Assembly (NCBI GenBank): GCA_023437715.1
Contig: JAEZFK010000068.1
Span: 1 to 64,000, forward strand
Source of the DNA: Bacillota bacterium
Lineage (GTDB): Bacteria; Bacillota; Clostridia; Lachnospirales; Lachnospiraceae
Reading direction: 5' to 3'
DNA length: 64,000 bases
Positions 51,332-60,299 of this stretch are shown piece after piece. The stretch's first letter is position 1. Each line of letters opens with the position of its first letter. A program made the translations under genes and the position numbers. The notes beneath the pieces are model-generated. The model was not told the origin of the DNA. It worked only from the letters and a program-made list of their open reading frames with translations, and did not search any database.

Positions 51332-51799
51332 TTGAAAAAGGATATGTTATTTCGGGAACTGGTCCAGCTTGACTGGGAAGCGGCGGACCAGACCGAAGTA
51401 TTTGAACGGATTGCGGATATCCTGTTTAAAAACGGGTTTGTAAAGGACACCTATCTGGAATCACTGAAAGCGAGGGAGGCCAATTATCCCACAGCGCTTC
51501 CCATTGAGCCCTACCCGGTCGCCATTCCGCATACGGATATCGGTCACATCATCCGGCCGTTCATAGCTCCTATCCGGCTCAAAACGCCTGTGGAGTGGAG
51601 GGAAATGGCCAATAACGATGTGATCCATCAGGTCAGATTTATTTTTATGCTGGGATTTTTAAAATCAGATGAGCATGTGGAGCTTCTGCAGGTGCTGGTT
51701 GAGAATTTCCAGAATGAAGAATTAATGGAGCACTTAAACAATGCAAAAACAGCAGAGGAATATTTCCGGCTGGTCTGCAAAATGAACGGTATGGAATAA
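51332..51799 (+). CDS. PTS IIA component, galactitol/fructose type
   Basis: 155-residue phosphocarrier taking phosphate from HPr. The phospho-His lies in PVAIPHTDIGH (about residue 69), with ANNDVIHQVRFIFMLGF and EHVELLQVLVENFQNEELMEHL in the second half, typical of EIIA type 2. Starts with TTG after GGAGGATAATT. First gene of the PTS operon; separate A, B and C genes indicate a Gat-type system. Confidence 0.9.
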   Translation: MKKDMLFRELVQLDWEAADQTEVFERIADILFKNGFVKDTYLESLKAREANYPTALPIEPYPVAIPHTDIGHIIRPFIAPIRLKTPVEWREMANNDVIHQVRFIFMLGFLKSDEHVELLQVLVENFQNEELMEHLNNAKTAEEYFRLVCKMNGME

Positions 51800-51812
51800 G
51801 GAGGGGATTATT

Positions 51813-52112
51813 ATGGCGATCAAAGTTATCGTAGCCTGCGGAAGCGGCGTAGCCACTTCACAGACAGTGGCGAGCAAGGTAAACCGCATGTTAAAGGAAA
51901 AGAAGGTAGATGCCGTGGTGGAGGCCGTGGATTTAAAGTCTGTGGACCGTTATATGGACGGCAGCGCCGCCTACATCACCATCGTAAAAAATGTAAAGGA
52001 GTACCCGATTCCTGTAATCAACGGCATCGCCTTTTTAACAGGAGTGGGAAAGGATAAGGAGTTTGAAAAGCTGGTAAAGGCAATCGACGACTACAATAAG
52101 AAAAATCTATAA
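51813..52112 (+). CDS. PTS IIB component, galactitol type (GatB-like)
   Basis: 99-residue cytoplasmic protein with the phospho-Cys at residue 9 in VIVACGSGVATSQTVASKV, the GatB P-loop-like signature. Receives phosphate from IIA and passes it to the sugar on IIC. Start follows AAGGAGGGGATTATT. Confidence 0.92.
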   Translation: MAIKVIVACGSGVATSQTVASKVNRMLKEKKVDAVVEAVDLKSVDRYMDGSAAYITIVKNVKEYPIPVINGIAFLTGVGKDKEFEKLVKAIDDYNKKNL

Positions 52113-52135
52113 TATAATTAAGGAGGTATAGGAGT

Positions 52136-53497
52136 ATGCAGATGTTAGCGAATATCGTTAATTTCTTTCTGGGGCTTGGGGCGGCTGTATTTGTACCGAT
52201 CATAATCATTATAGCCGGATTGATTGTAAGGATGAAAGTGAAGGATGCTGTTTCGTCAGGCATTACGCTGGGCGTGGCTTTTTCAGGAATGAGCATGCTG
52301 ATTAACTACATGACAGGGGTCATTACGCCGGCAGCCACTGCCATGTTAAAATCTACCGGCATTGATCTTCCCATCACCGACGGAGGATGGACCACCATGT
52401 CTACCATTTCCTGGTCATGGCCTTACGCGTTTTTAATGTTTCCCCTTTTAATCGTAATCAATATCATCATGCTGGTCTTAAACAAAACAGATACTTTCAA
52501 TGCGGACCTTTGGAACGTATGGGGAAAGATCTTTACGGCGGTTGCCGTGTATTACATAACCGGAAACGTTATAGCGGCATTTGCAGTTGCGGCAATACAG
52601 ATCGTTTTCGAACTGAAGACGGCGGATTTCCACCAGCACCGCATTGAAAAGCTTTCCGGAATTCCGGGAGTTACCTGCACCCATAAGATGGTGTTCCTTG
52701 CGGCGCCCATGTATGTGGTGGACAGCGTGCTGCGGAAGATTCCGGCACTGAATAAGCCCTTTAACGCACAGGATTTAAAGGAAAAGCTGGGCATCTTTGC
52801 GGAGAACCATATCCTAGGCTTTCTGCTGGGAATTATCTTCGGGCTTCTGGCCCGCTATGACGTGGCGGGAATTCTGATCCTTGGGGTACAGTGCGCCACG
52901 GCCCTCACCTTGTTCCCGGTCATTTCGAAGTACTTTATGCAGGCTCTGGAGCCTATTTCCAATGCGGTTTCCGAATACATGCAGAAGAAATTTGCGGACA
53001 GGGAGATGTATGTCGGACTGGACTGGCCGTTTTTAGGCGGCGCCAATGAAATCTGGCTGGCGGTTATCTGGACAGTGCCTGTAACCCTGGTCATGTCCTT
53101 TATCCTTCCCGGCAACAAGATCCTGCCCTTTGCAGGCATCATCAATATTGCCATTGCAGTTCCCGCTTACCTGGTGTGCCAGGGAAATATTCTGCGGATG
53201 CTGATTCAATGCACCATCTTTACCCCGGTATTCTTATGGGTAGGAACCGCATTTGCCCCGTTTATGACAGAGCTGGCCAATACCACAAAGGCCGTGGAGC
53301 TGGCACAGGGACAGATGATTTCCAATTCCAGCATTGACGGTCCAATCTTTACCTATGCATTTTCACATGCGGCAAAGGCTTTGCAGGGAGATTTCTTCCC
53401 GCTGATCGTGCTTATTTTGTGGATCGTCAGCTTTGTATTTTATTCAAGGAGTCTTATCAGAGAGAAAAAGGAAGATTTGGCAAAGGAAAGAGCGTAA
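52136..53497 (+). CDS. PTS IIC component, galactitol type (GatC-like)
   Basis: Membrane transport component, 453 residues with about ten to twelve hydrophobic segments. GatC-like features: MKVKDAVSSGITLGVAFSGMSMLINYM near the N-terminus, PLLIVINIIMLVLNKTDTFNADLWN, GVQCATALTLFPVISKYFM and the late SNSSIDGPIFTYAFSHA. Substrates of GatC relatives include galactitol, pentitols and acid sugars; not fixed here. Start follows AAGGAGGTATAGGAGT. Confidence 0.92.
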   Translation: MQMLANIVNFFLGLGAAVFVPIIIIIAGLIVRMKVKDAVSSGITLGVAFSGMSMLINYMTGVITPAATAMLKSTGIDLPITDGGWTTMSTISWSWPYAFLMFPLLIVINIIMLVLNKTDTFNADLWNVWGKIFTAVAVYYITGNVIAAFAVAAIQIVFELKTADFHQHRIEKLSGIPGVTCTHKMVFLAAPMYVVDSVLRKIPALNKPFNAQDLKEKLGIFAENHILGFLLGIIFGLLARYDVAGILILGVQCATALTLFPVISKYFMQALEPISNAVSEYMQKKFADREMYVGLDWPFLGGANEIWLAVIWTVPVTLVMSFILPGNKILPFAGIINIAIAVPAYLVCQGNILRMLIQCTIFTPVFLWVGTAFAPFMTELANTTKAVELAQGQMISNSSIDGPIFTYAFSHAAKALQGDFFPLIVLILWIVSFVFYSRSLIREKKEDLAKERA

Positions 53498-53500
53498 ATC

Positions 53501-55543
53501 ATGAAAATCGGCCAGCGAAATTTCTTGATTTTGAAAGAAATTATTAATAATAGTACGTCTGTCACCGGAAAGGGTCTGGAGACAAAGTTGCGTTTGTCCA
53601 GAAAACAGCTGGAATACGGGATTGCTAAAATTAATGAATATCTGGAAGAACAGCAGCTGCCGGTTCTGGAACGTCTGAATAACGGGCGGATCATTGTACC
53701 GGAGGAAGTGCCGAAGCAGCTGGATTTAGAGCAGCTGGATCAGGAAAATCGGGATATCTGGCTGTCGAAGGAGGAACGCTTTGACATCATTCAGCTGATG
53801 TTATTGACAAAGCAGCAGGAATTGTCCCTGCAGCATTTTATCGTGGAGCTGAAAGCCAGCAAAAATACGGTGCTTTCGGATTTGAAGCGTCTGAAAGAGG
53901 AACTGAATTACTCAAACCTTCAGCTGACCTACAGCAGGGAAAACGGCTATCAGCTGGAGGGAGAGGAATACGATTTGAGGCAGAGGCTGTTTGCGGTGCT
54001 GCGCGATATTTTGTCCGGTTACGGGCAGCAGTCCATGGTCTTTCGAATCGGGAGGATCACAAAAAAACAGCTGGAGCACATGCGGAGCGTAACGGAAACC
54101 ATTGAAGGGGAGTTAAGAACCCGTTTTACCGATGAGGTAATAGAGGTGAACAGCTGCTTTTTCACTCTCCTTCTCCGCCGGATCAGGGACGGCCTGGTTT
54201 TAGAGCAGGTTCCGGAAGCTTTACGCCATGTGGCGGGAACAAAGGAATACATGGTGATTAAATCCTGCCTGATCGGGGAGGGCGTAAACAACGTCCATGA
54301 AACCATGTATTTCACCGCTCACATTCAGGGAATGAAAATCAATTCCCATCTGGAAGCCGTTGCAGGACAGGAGGAGGTCCGCAGGGCGGTGGAGGAGACC
54401 ATCCGCAATTTTGAGCGGATTGCCTGCATCAGCTTTGAGAACAAGGAAAACATGTTTAAGCTGCTGATGAACCACAGCATCCCCGCCCTGTACCGGATCC
54501 GGTATAATTTTCATATCGGTCCCGACATATCGGAATATGTGCTGCCCGCTTACCAGGAAATACACGATGTGGTGAAAAAGGCGGTAGCTCCCTTGGAAAA
54601 GCTCATCGGAATGACATTTCCGGAAAATGAGCTGGTTTATATCACCCTGATTTTTATTGCCAGGACCACCAGGGAAGAGGAGGAGGAAAAGCCGGACCGG
54701 CGTCCCAGGGCCCTGGTGGTGTGCCAGAACGGGATTACCATATCCTATTTTGTTCTGACATCCTTAAAGCGCACATTCCCGGAGATTGATTTTCTCACCT
54801 ATATGTCGGCCCGCCAGTTTTATCAGTACAAGGAAGACTTTGATCTGGTATTCACCTCAGTGCCCTTAAGGACGTCAAAGAAGCAATTTGTCATCGATCC
54901 CCTGCTGGATGAAGAAAAAAGAAAAAAGCTGCGCAAAAATGTGTTTGAAAGCATGAAGAAGACGGGAGAAATCTTTCCTCAGATAGAAACCATCCTTCAG
55001 ATCATCAAAAAGCACACCAATGAAAGCGTGTTTCAGAAGCTTCGCATGGAAATTGACTCCTATATGATACAGTCGGAGGGGGAAGCGGGGCTAAGGATGG
55101 AAAGGCGAAAGCCTGAGCTGAAAGAGCTGCTCATAAAGTCCAACATCCGGATCATCAGGGAAAGCATGGGATGGAAGGAAGCCATAGAATTTGCGGCAGT
55201 TCCCCTGCTCTATAAAAACATCATCAAATATCAATATGTGGAAACAATCATTTCCAATATCATTGAGCATCGTCAGGTCATGCTCATTGCAGAGCACGTA
55301 ATGATCGCCCATGCGGGAATTGACGCAGGCGTATACGACGTGGGCCTGTCCATGCTTTTGCTTCCCCAGACCATCATGGTAAATGATTATATGGAGGTAA
55401 AGGTGGTCTTTGTGCTGGCGACTCCTGACTATGAAAGCCATCTGGTGGCCTTAAACCAGCTGATTCTTATTTTAGAGGACGAGGAAAAGCTGGCTGCAAT
55501 GAAAGAGGCCGGAACAGAGGATGAGATTCTGAGGCTGCTGTAG
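53501..55543 (+). CDS. PRD-containing transcriptional activator (MtlR/LicR/GatR type)
   Basis: 680-residue PTS-regulated activator. N-terminal HTH segments (ILKEIINNSTSVTGKGLETKLRLSRKQLEYGIAKINEYL), a DNA-binding Mga-like region, PRD regulatory domains (about 170-400), an EIIB-like domain with VVCQNGITISYFVL (Cys near 408), and a C-terminal EIIA-like domain with EHVMIAHAGIDAGVYDVGLSMLLLP. Phosphorylation by HPr and EII components should tune its activity. Located inside the operon it probably controls, after IIC. Confidence 0.88.
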   Translation: MKIGQRNFLILKEIINNSTSVTGKGLETKLRLSRKQLEYGIAKINEYLEEQQLPVLERLNNGRIIVPEEVPKQLDLEQLDQENRDIWLSKEERFDIIQLMLLTKQQELSLQHFIVELKASKNTVLSDLKRLKEELNYSNLQLTYSRENGYQLEGEEYDLRQRLFAVLRDILSGYGQQSMVFRIGRITKKQLEHMRSVTETIEGELRTRFTDEVIEVNSCFFTLLLRRIRDGLVLEQVPEALRHVAGTKEYMVIKSCLIGEGVNNVHETMYFTAHIQGMKINSHLEAVAGQEEVRRAVEETIRNFERIACISFENKENMFKLLMNHSIPALYRIRYNFHIGPDISEYVLPAYQEIHDVVKKAVAPLEKLIGMTFPENELVYITLIFIARTTREEEEEKPDRRPRALVVCQNGITISYFVLTSLKRTFPEIDFLTYMSARQFYQYKEDFDLVFTSVPLRTSKKQFVIDPLLDEEKRKKLRKNVFESMKKTGEIFPQIETILQIIKKHTNESVFQKLRMEIDSYMIQSEGEAGLRMERRKPELKELLIKSNIRIIRESMGWKEAIEFAAVPLLYKNIIKYQYVETIISNIIEHRQVMLIAEHVMIAHAGIDAGVYDVGLSMLLLPQTIMVNDYMEVKVVFVLATPDYESHLVALNQLILILEDEEKLAAMKEAGTEDEILRLL

Positions 55544-55583
55544 GAGAGGACAGGGGAAAAAGAATAGAAAAGAGGAGAAAACA

Positions 55584-56255
55584 ATGCTTGAAACATTAAA
55601 AAAAGAAGTTTGTGAAGTGGCAAAGCGGGCCCAGAGAGACGGGCTCTGTAAGCATAAATCGGGAAATTTCAGCGCCCGGGATCTGGAAACCGGCTATGTG
55701 GTCATTACGCCCACCAGCGTGGACCGGGAGCTGCTGACTCCAAGGGATATGGTGGTAATGGACTTGGATGCCAATGTCATCGAAAACCTGTCGGGCTTAA
55801 GGCCTACCAGCGAATCCCTAATGCACTTAATGATCTACCGCCAGAGGCCAAAGGCAGTGGCGGTAGCCCATACCCATTCCGCCTATGCGACTGCCTTTGC
55901 CTTATTAAACAAACCGCTTCCGGCAGTTGTCTATGAGGTGGCTAATTTAGGCCTTACAAAAGCCAGAGTCCCGGTAGCCCCTTACGGACGGCCCGGCACA
56001 CCGGAACTGGCGGAAAGCGTCATCGAAAGCTGCCTGGAGGCCGACTGCTTTTTGATGGAAAAGCACGGAGCCGTTGCGGTGGATGAGCGGGACAGCTATG
56101 AAGCATTTTTAAAGGCCGCCTATATCGAGGAGCTGGCGGAATTATATTATCTGGCGCTGACGGCAAACAGTGGGAAAGAGCCGGAGGGCTTTGCCCAGGA
56201 AGAGCTGCAGAGGTGGGAATATCCGAAAGAAATCAAATTCCCCAACAGCAAATGA
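55584..56255 (+). CDS. Class II aldolase/adducin family protein (FucA-like)
   Basis: Zinc-dependent aldolase or epimerase, 223 residues. Seen: SGNFSARDLETGYVVITPTSVDRELLTPRDMVVMDL with phosphate-binding residues, the catalytic Glu in RPTSESLMHLMIYRQ, zinc ligands in AHTHSAYATAF (about 93 and 95) and MEKHGAVAV (near 155). Family members cleave L-fuculose-1-P or L-ribulose-5-P; others decarboxylate 3-oxo-tetronate 4-phosphate (LtnC/OtnC). The expected products are DHAP plus an aldehyde, or DHAP plus CO2. Overlaps the next gene by ATGA. Confidence 0.87.
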   Translation: MLETLKKEVCEVAKRAQRDGLCKHKSGNFSARDLETGYVVITPTSVDRELLTPRDMVVMDLDANVIENLSGLRPTSESLMHLMIYRQRPKAVAVAHTHSAYATAFALLNKPLPAVVYEVANLGLTKARVPVAPYGRPGTPELAESVIESCLEADCFLMEKHGAVAVDERDSYEAFLKAAYIEELAELYYLALTANSGKEPEGFAQEELQRWEYPKEIKFPNSK

Positions 56256-56893
56256 GGGTCTATTTAATCCGCCATGGGCGGCAATGCGATAAGCGGTGCA
56301 ATGTGGATGTGTCCCTTTCCGAAGAAGGCATCCGCCAGGCAAAGCTTGTGGGCATGAGAATGAAGGACTGGGAAATTGAAAAGGTTTATTCCAGCGATAT
56401 GCTCCGGGCAAAGGAAACTGCATATTATGCCAATTCCTACTGGAACGTGCCTCATGAAATCATTCCCCAATTCCGGGAGATTTGCTTTGGGGAGATGGAA
56501 GGGCTGACGGATGAGGAAATCGAAGGGAAATTTGCTTCCTTTAAGACCAGGCAGGAGGCGATGAAAGAGGATATTCCATATCCTGGGGGAGAGTCTGCCG
56601 GAGATCTGGTGCGGCGGGCAATGCCGGCCCTCACAGAGGTCGTAAAAAGGCACAGGGGCAGTATTGCCATAGCCACCCATGGGGTATGGATCCGCGCAGT
56701 GCTCTGCCATGTTTTGTCCATGGACATGGCGAGGTGGAGGACCATAGGAGTCACTTTTGAAAACGGAAGCATTACGGAGCTCCTCTATCATCCGGAGAAG
56801 GAGCGGTTTACCCTGGAACGGTTTAATGATTATGCCCATTTGGAACCCTACCCGGAGCTGCTTCGCAGTTCCTGGGGGGTGAAAGAAAACTAA
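56252..56893 (+). CDS. Histidine phosphatase superfamily protein
   Basis: Phosphoglycerate-mutase-like phosphatase, 213 residues. The catalytic LIRHGRQCDK occurs at the N-terminus (His 8), YSSDMLRAKETA is the middle block, and the second catalytic His lies in IAIATHGVWIRAVLC. The substrate might be a sugar phosphate of the operon. ATG 56252 overlaps the aldolase stop, so translation is coupled; it gives the normal short lead MRVYLIRHG. Confidence 0.87.
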   Translation: MRVYLIRHGRQCDKRCNVDVSLSEEGIRQAKLVGMRMKDWEIEKVYSSDMLRAKETAYYANSYWNVPHEIIPQFREICFGEMEGLTDEEIEGKFASFKTRQEAMKEDIPYPGGESAGDLVRRAMPALTEVVKRHRGSIAIATHGVWIRAVLCHVLSMDMARWRTIGVTFENGSITELLYHPEKERFTLERFNDYAHLEPYPELLRSSWGVKEN

Positions 56894-56930
56894 TATCACT
56901 TAAAGCAATTATCAGGAAGAGGGGAATTTT

Positions 56931-57938
56931 ATGAAGAAAATAATAAACAGCGCGGATACCTTTGTCCGGGATACCATGGAGGGGATTATCTGCGCATACG
57001 GAGATAAGGTAAAGCTGCTGAATGATGATTTTCAGATACTGCTGTCCAATTATCCGGCCCGGGAAGGGAAGGTGGGCATTGTGACGGCAGGGGGAAGCGG
57101 CCATCTCCCCGTATTCTTAGGATATGTAGGGAAAGGTCTTCTGGACGGATGTACGGCCGGAGAGGTTTTTGCCTCCCCGGCCGCGGCTAAAATGGCGGAT
57201 ATGATCCGGGCCTGTGACAGGGGAAACGGCGTGCTGTGTCTGTATGGAAATTATAACGGAGATATTTTCAATTTCCGCATGGCCTGCGAGGAAGTGGAGT
57301 TTGATGATATTCGGACGAAATCAGTTCTTGTGAAAGACGATGTCGCCAGCTCACCGGCGGAAAAGGCGGAAAAACGCCGGGGCGTTGCGGGTATGGTATA
57401 CGCCTTTAAAATAGCGGGAGCCGCCGCAGACCGGATGATGAGCCTGGATGAAGTGGAGAAAGTGACCTTAAAGGCCTTAAGCAACATCCGCTCCATGGGT
57501 GTTGCCCTTTCCCCCTGCATTGTTCCAAGAGCCGGAAGGCCGACCTTCTCCATTGCCGATGACGAGATTGAGATCGGAATGGGAATCCACGGAGAAGCAG
57601 GCATTGAGGTGAAAAAGATGATGACCGCCGATGAGATCGCAGAGACTCTGGTGAACACCATATGTAAGGATATGCCCTTAAATTCCGGGGATGAGGTATC
57701 TGTAATGGTCAACGGCCTGGGCGGAACTCCTTTGGAGGAGCAGTTCATCGTGTACCGGAGAGTTTACCGGATGCTTTCCGAAGCCGGAGTTTCCGTTGTA
57801 ATGCCCCACATCGGTGAATATGCGACTTCCATGGAGATGGCGGGCCTTTCTCTGACGATCTTTAAGCTGGATCAGGAATTAAAGGAACTGCTGCAGGCCC
57901 CGGCGGAATCTCCATTCTACACCAATGCAAATAAATAA
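56931..57938 (+). CDS. Dihydroxyacetone kinase subunit DhaK-like
   Basis: Substrate-binding subunit that forms a covalent hemiaminal with a short ketose, 335 residues. DhaK blocks: VGIVTAGGSGHLPVFLGYVGKGLLDGCTAGEVFASP, GNYNGDIFNFRMA, GVALSPCIVPRAG and the active-site His in MGIHGEAGIE (near 221). Other members act on erythrulose or tetrulose. Start follows AAGAGGGGAATTTT. Paired with the DhaL-like subunit 14 bases downstream. Confidence 0.9.
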   Translation: MKKIINSADTFVRDTMEGIICAYGDKVKLLNDDFQILLSNYPAREGKVGIVTAGGSGHLPVFLGYVGKGLLDGCTAGEVFASPAAAKMADMIRACDRGNGVLCLYGNYNGDIFNFRMACEEVEFDDIRTKSVLVKDDVASSPAEKAEKRRGVAGMVYAFKIAGAAADRMMSLDEVEKVTLKALSNIRSMGVALSPCIVPRAGRPTFSIADDEIEIGMGIHGEAGIEVKKMMTADEIAETLVNTICKDMPLNSGDEVSVMVNGLGGTPLEEQFIVYRRVYRMLSEAGVSVVMPHIGEYATSMEMAGLSLTIFKLDQELKELLQAPAESPFYTNANK

Positions 57939-57952
57939 TGGAGGGATATGGA

Positions 57953-58576
57953 ATGAACCGTAATTCAATAAAAGGAATCATTGACGCCATCAGCAGGGAA
58001 ATGTGGGAAAACAGGGACTATCTGGTGGAACTGGACCAGGTAAACGGAGACGGGGATTTAGGAATCTCCATGGACGACGGCTACCGGGCGGTGGCAGAGT
58101 ATTTAAAGACCGCAGAGGAAAAGGACTTAGGAAAACTGATTATGGCCTGCGGAAAAGTATTTAACGCCTCTGCGCCGTCCTCTCTGGGAACCATAACCTC
58201 CTTTGGCTTTATGGGAATTGCAAAAGCCTTAAAGGGAAAAGAAGAGGCTGGCTTTGAAGAGGCGGCTAAGGCATTGCTCGCAGGAGTGGAAAATATCATA
58301 GAGAAAGCGGAATCAAAGCCCGGAGAAAAGACGATCATTGATTCCCTGTATCCGGGAGCACAGATCATGGTAAAATACGCATCAGACCCGGGGAAAGCGG
58401 TAGCGGAAGCGGTAAAGGCAGCCCAAGAGGGCTCGGAGGCCACCAGACAGATGATGGCGGTTCATGGCAGGGCCGCGTATTCTGCGGAGCGGAGCATCGG
58501 CATACTGGATGGCGGCTCGGTGGTAGGAAAGCTGATCTTTAAGGGCATTGCCGGTTACTATGGGGCAAAGCAGTAA
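57953..58576 (+). CDS. Dihydroxyacetone kinase subunit DhaL-like
   Basis: Nucleotide-binding subunit of 207 residues. The metal/ADP-binding motif is VNGDGDLGISMDDGYRA (three Asp near 30-40), followed by LGTITSFGFMGIAKAL and PGEKTIIDSLYPGAQ, then HGRAAYSAERSIGILDGGSV. The usual motif is GDGDTGxN; here DLGIS replaces DTGLN. No DhaM phosphocarrier is encoded in the window, so the phosphate source (ATP or a distant DhaM) is open. ATG 57953 follows GGAGG by eight bases. Confidence 0.88.
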   Translation: MNRNSIKGIIDAISREMWENRDYLVELDQVNGDGDLGISMDDGYRAVAEYLKTAEEKDLGKLIMACGKVFNASAPSSLGTITSFGFMGIAKALKGKEEAGFEEAAKALLAGVENIIEKAESKPGEKTIIDSLYPGAQIMVKYASDPGKAVAEAVKAAQEGSEATRQMMAVHGRAAYSAERSIGILDGGSVVGKLIFKGIAGYYGAKQ

Positions 58577-58593
58577 AGCACAGGAAGCTTTAT

Positions 58594-58638
58594 AAAAAAG
58601 CAGTTGCGCGGATAAAATTGTCCGTTCAACTGCTTTTT
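58594..58638 (+). terminator. Terminator of the PTS-aldolase-kinase operon
   Basis: AAAAAAGCAGTTG and CAACTGCTTTTT arms with inner GGAT.../...TCC; may also serve the convergent deacetylase gene. Confidence 0.87.
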
Positions 58639-58668
58639 AAAATGTCTATGAATATAATCCGCTGTTTC

Positions 58669-60108
58669 TTAGCCTGCTGACACAGTACCTGAGCCGCTTC
58701 CCATAGGAGGCACCGGCGTAGGCCGTGCCGGATCAAAAACATCCGGGACATTAAATAAATCCTTTAAACTGTCGGGAGAGTAAAACATCCGGTATCCGTC
58801 CAGATTCCGCCGCGCCTGACGGAAATAATCGGGGCCAAGCTGCATCCATGCGGTTTTGCTGGCGTCCACATTGCAGAAATAACGGAAGCCCAGGGATTTT
58901 AAGTATGTATAGCGCGTATTGTCGTCCTTGTAGGGAGTCCAGCTGCCGATGTCGCTTCCAAAGGGGAAGATTATGATGTCTGTGGGTCCGATCAGGGGTT
59001 CCACATTCTTCTCCCATTTATCTGAATCAATTTTAAAATGCTCCATGGAAATCTGTCCCATATTCCGGTGGCCCCAGCTGTGGGAGGCCAGCTCCCAGCC
59101 GTGGTCCTTTAAAGCCTGGGCTACCTTTGCAGCCTGCTCCCGGTCCGCCTCATAATTGGGGTTGGTATCCTTGTAGGACTCGTCGGTCCTGTAGCCTAAA
59201 ATTCCGTTATAGCCGGTAAAGGCCAGGATTCCCCGGGCGCCTTTATAGGAAAATCCGGGATGGGTCTTTATAAAGCTCTCCAGGATCGGCACCATGTCGT
59301 AATCTCCCACAGAGACACTTCCGTCATCCATCTGCATTTCACAGGTGGGATAGCCGTCGTCCCCCACGATCATGCGGGTGGCAAAGCCGTCGCCGGTCAT
59401 ATATTCATAATAGCATAAATCATCCTGGGACAGGACAAAGGCTTTCTTTCCTTCCGGAAGCATAATATCCCCGTATACGAACTTGGGATTTCCGTTTTCG
59501 TCCTTTGTCTCATAGGCCAGGTCGTGAATCTTCACCAGAACATATCCCCTATCATACATGGACTGCATGATTTTGATAAATTCTGATTTTGTAGTCATCA
59601 TCTGGTTGTAGCCTGCCTGCTTGGAATCGCCGTCAAAGGCCTTTGACGTATCCATAATCAGGGAATGGAAAAAAATATGGGTCACATCCTGGGGGTTGAT
59701 CCTCACCAGGGAGCTTTTTGTCGTTTCATAGCTGGCAATGGCAGAAGTCACTTCGTTTTTATCAGCATATTCAGGATCTGATTTCAATAGATTAATGGCC
59801 CCGTCATAATCATATTGGGCAGCAAGGGCCTCCGCCTGGGAAAGGAGAGACATCATGTTTTCTTCGTCGGACGGTTCGCTTTCCGTCTCAGCCACCGTCA
59901 GGGGAGTTTCAGACTCACTGCCGGAGGAAGCGCTTGCCACAGAGGAATCTGCCGGCAGAGCCTTGTTATTGGATTTCTTATTCCATGTAATGGCGGTTAT
60001 GACCAGCATGGCAAGGATAAGGATCCCCAGAAGAGCAAGAATGATAAGCTTCAGTACACCATTTTGGCCTCTGCCAAAGTTATGATTGCGAAAGTTATTT
60101 TGATTCAT
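58669..60108 (-). CDS. Membrane-anchored polysaccharide deacetylase-like protein
   Basis: 479 residues. A membrane segment (about 18-41) is followed by a Ser/Glu-rich linker, then a helical segment and a NodB-like domain. Motif 1 is VLSQDDLCYYE, with SQDD in place of the usual TFDD; the metal-binding HxxxH is ELASHSWGHRNM; a late IFPFGSDIGSW stands for motif 3. It ends in a Pro/Gly/Ser tail. Such enzymes remove acetyl groups from cell-wall glycans, but the divergent motif makes substrate and activity uncertain. GAGGTTTTGTC precedes the ATG. Divergent from the carboxypeptidase gene. Confidence 0.8.
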   Translation of the reverse strand: MNQNNFRNHNFGRGQNGVLKLIILALLGILILAMLVITAITWNKKSNNKALPADSSVASASSGSESETPLTVAETESEPSDEENMMSLLSQAEALAAQYDYDGAINLLKSDPEYADKNEVTSAIASYETTKSSLVRINPQDVTHIFFHSLIMDTSKAFDGDSKQAGYNQMMTTKSEFIKIMQSMYDRGYVLVKIHDLAYETKDENGNPKFVYGDIMLPEGKKAFVLSQDDLCYYEYMTGDGFATRMIVGDDGYPTCEMQMDDGSVSVGDYDMVPILESFIKTHPGFSYKGARGILAFTGYNGILGYRTDESYKDTNPNYEADREQAAKVAQALKDHGWELASHSWGHRNMGQISMEHFKIDSDKWEKNVEPLIGPTDIIIFPFGSDIGSWTPYKDDNTRYTYLKSLGFRYFCNVDASKTAWMQLGPDYFRQARRNLDGYRMFYSPDSLKDLFNVPDVFDPARPTPVPPMGSGSGTVSAG

Positions 60109-60233
60109 GACAAAACCTCGTAATTCTGTATTATTGGGGCGGACATCTGCTGGGACAGGCCCCCACCCAGCAAGTATACCATATTTTGCAGGAAGATGAA
60201 ATCAAAAGACAGTAATTTTTTTTGGAAAAAATG

Positions 60234-60263
60234 GCATATGTATATGAAATAGTCCCATACAAT
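60234..60263 (+). promoter_or_regulatory. Putative sigma-E-type promoter of the carboxypeptidase gene
   Basis: GCATATG (60234-60240), 15 bases, CATACAAT (60256-60263). The -10 matches the sigma-E pattern CATACAnT fully and the -35 matches KMATATT at six of seven. The start site would be about 30 bases before the ATG. Confidence 0.6.
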
Positions 60264-60299
60264 GATACAAAGGAATTTTTCGGGGGATCGTGTAAAACA

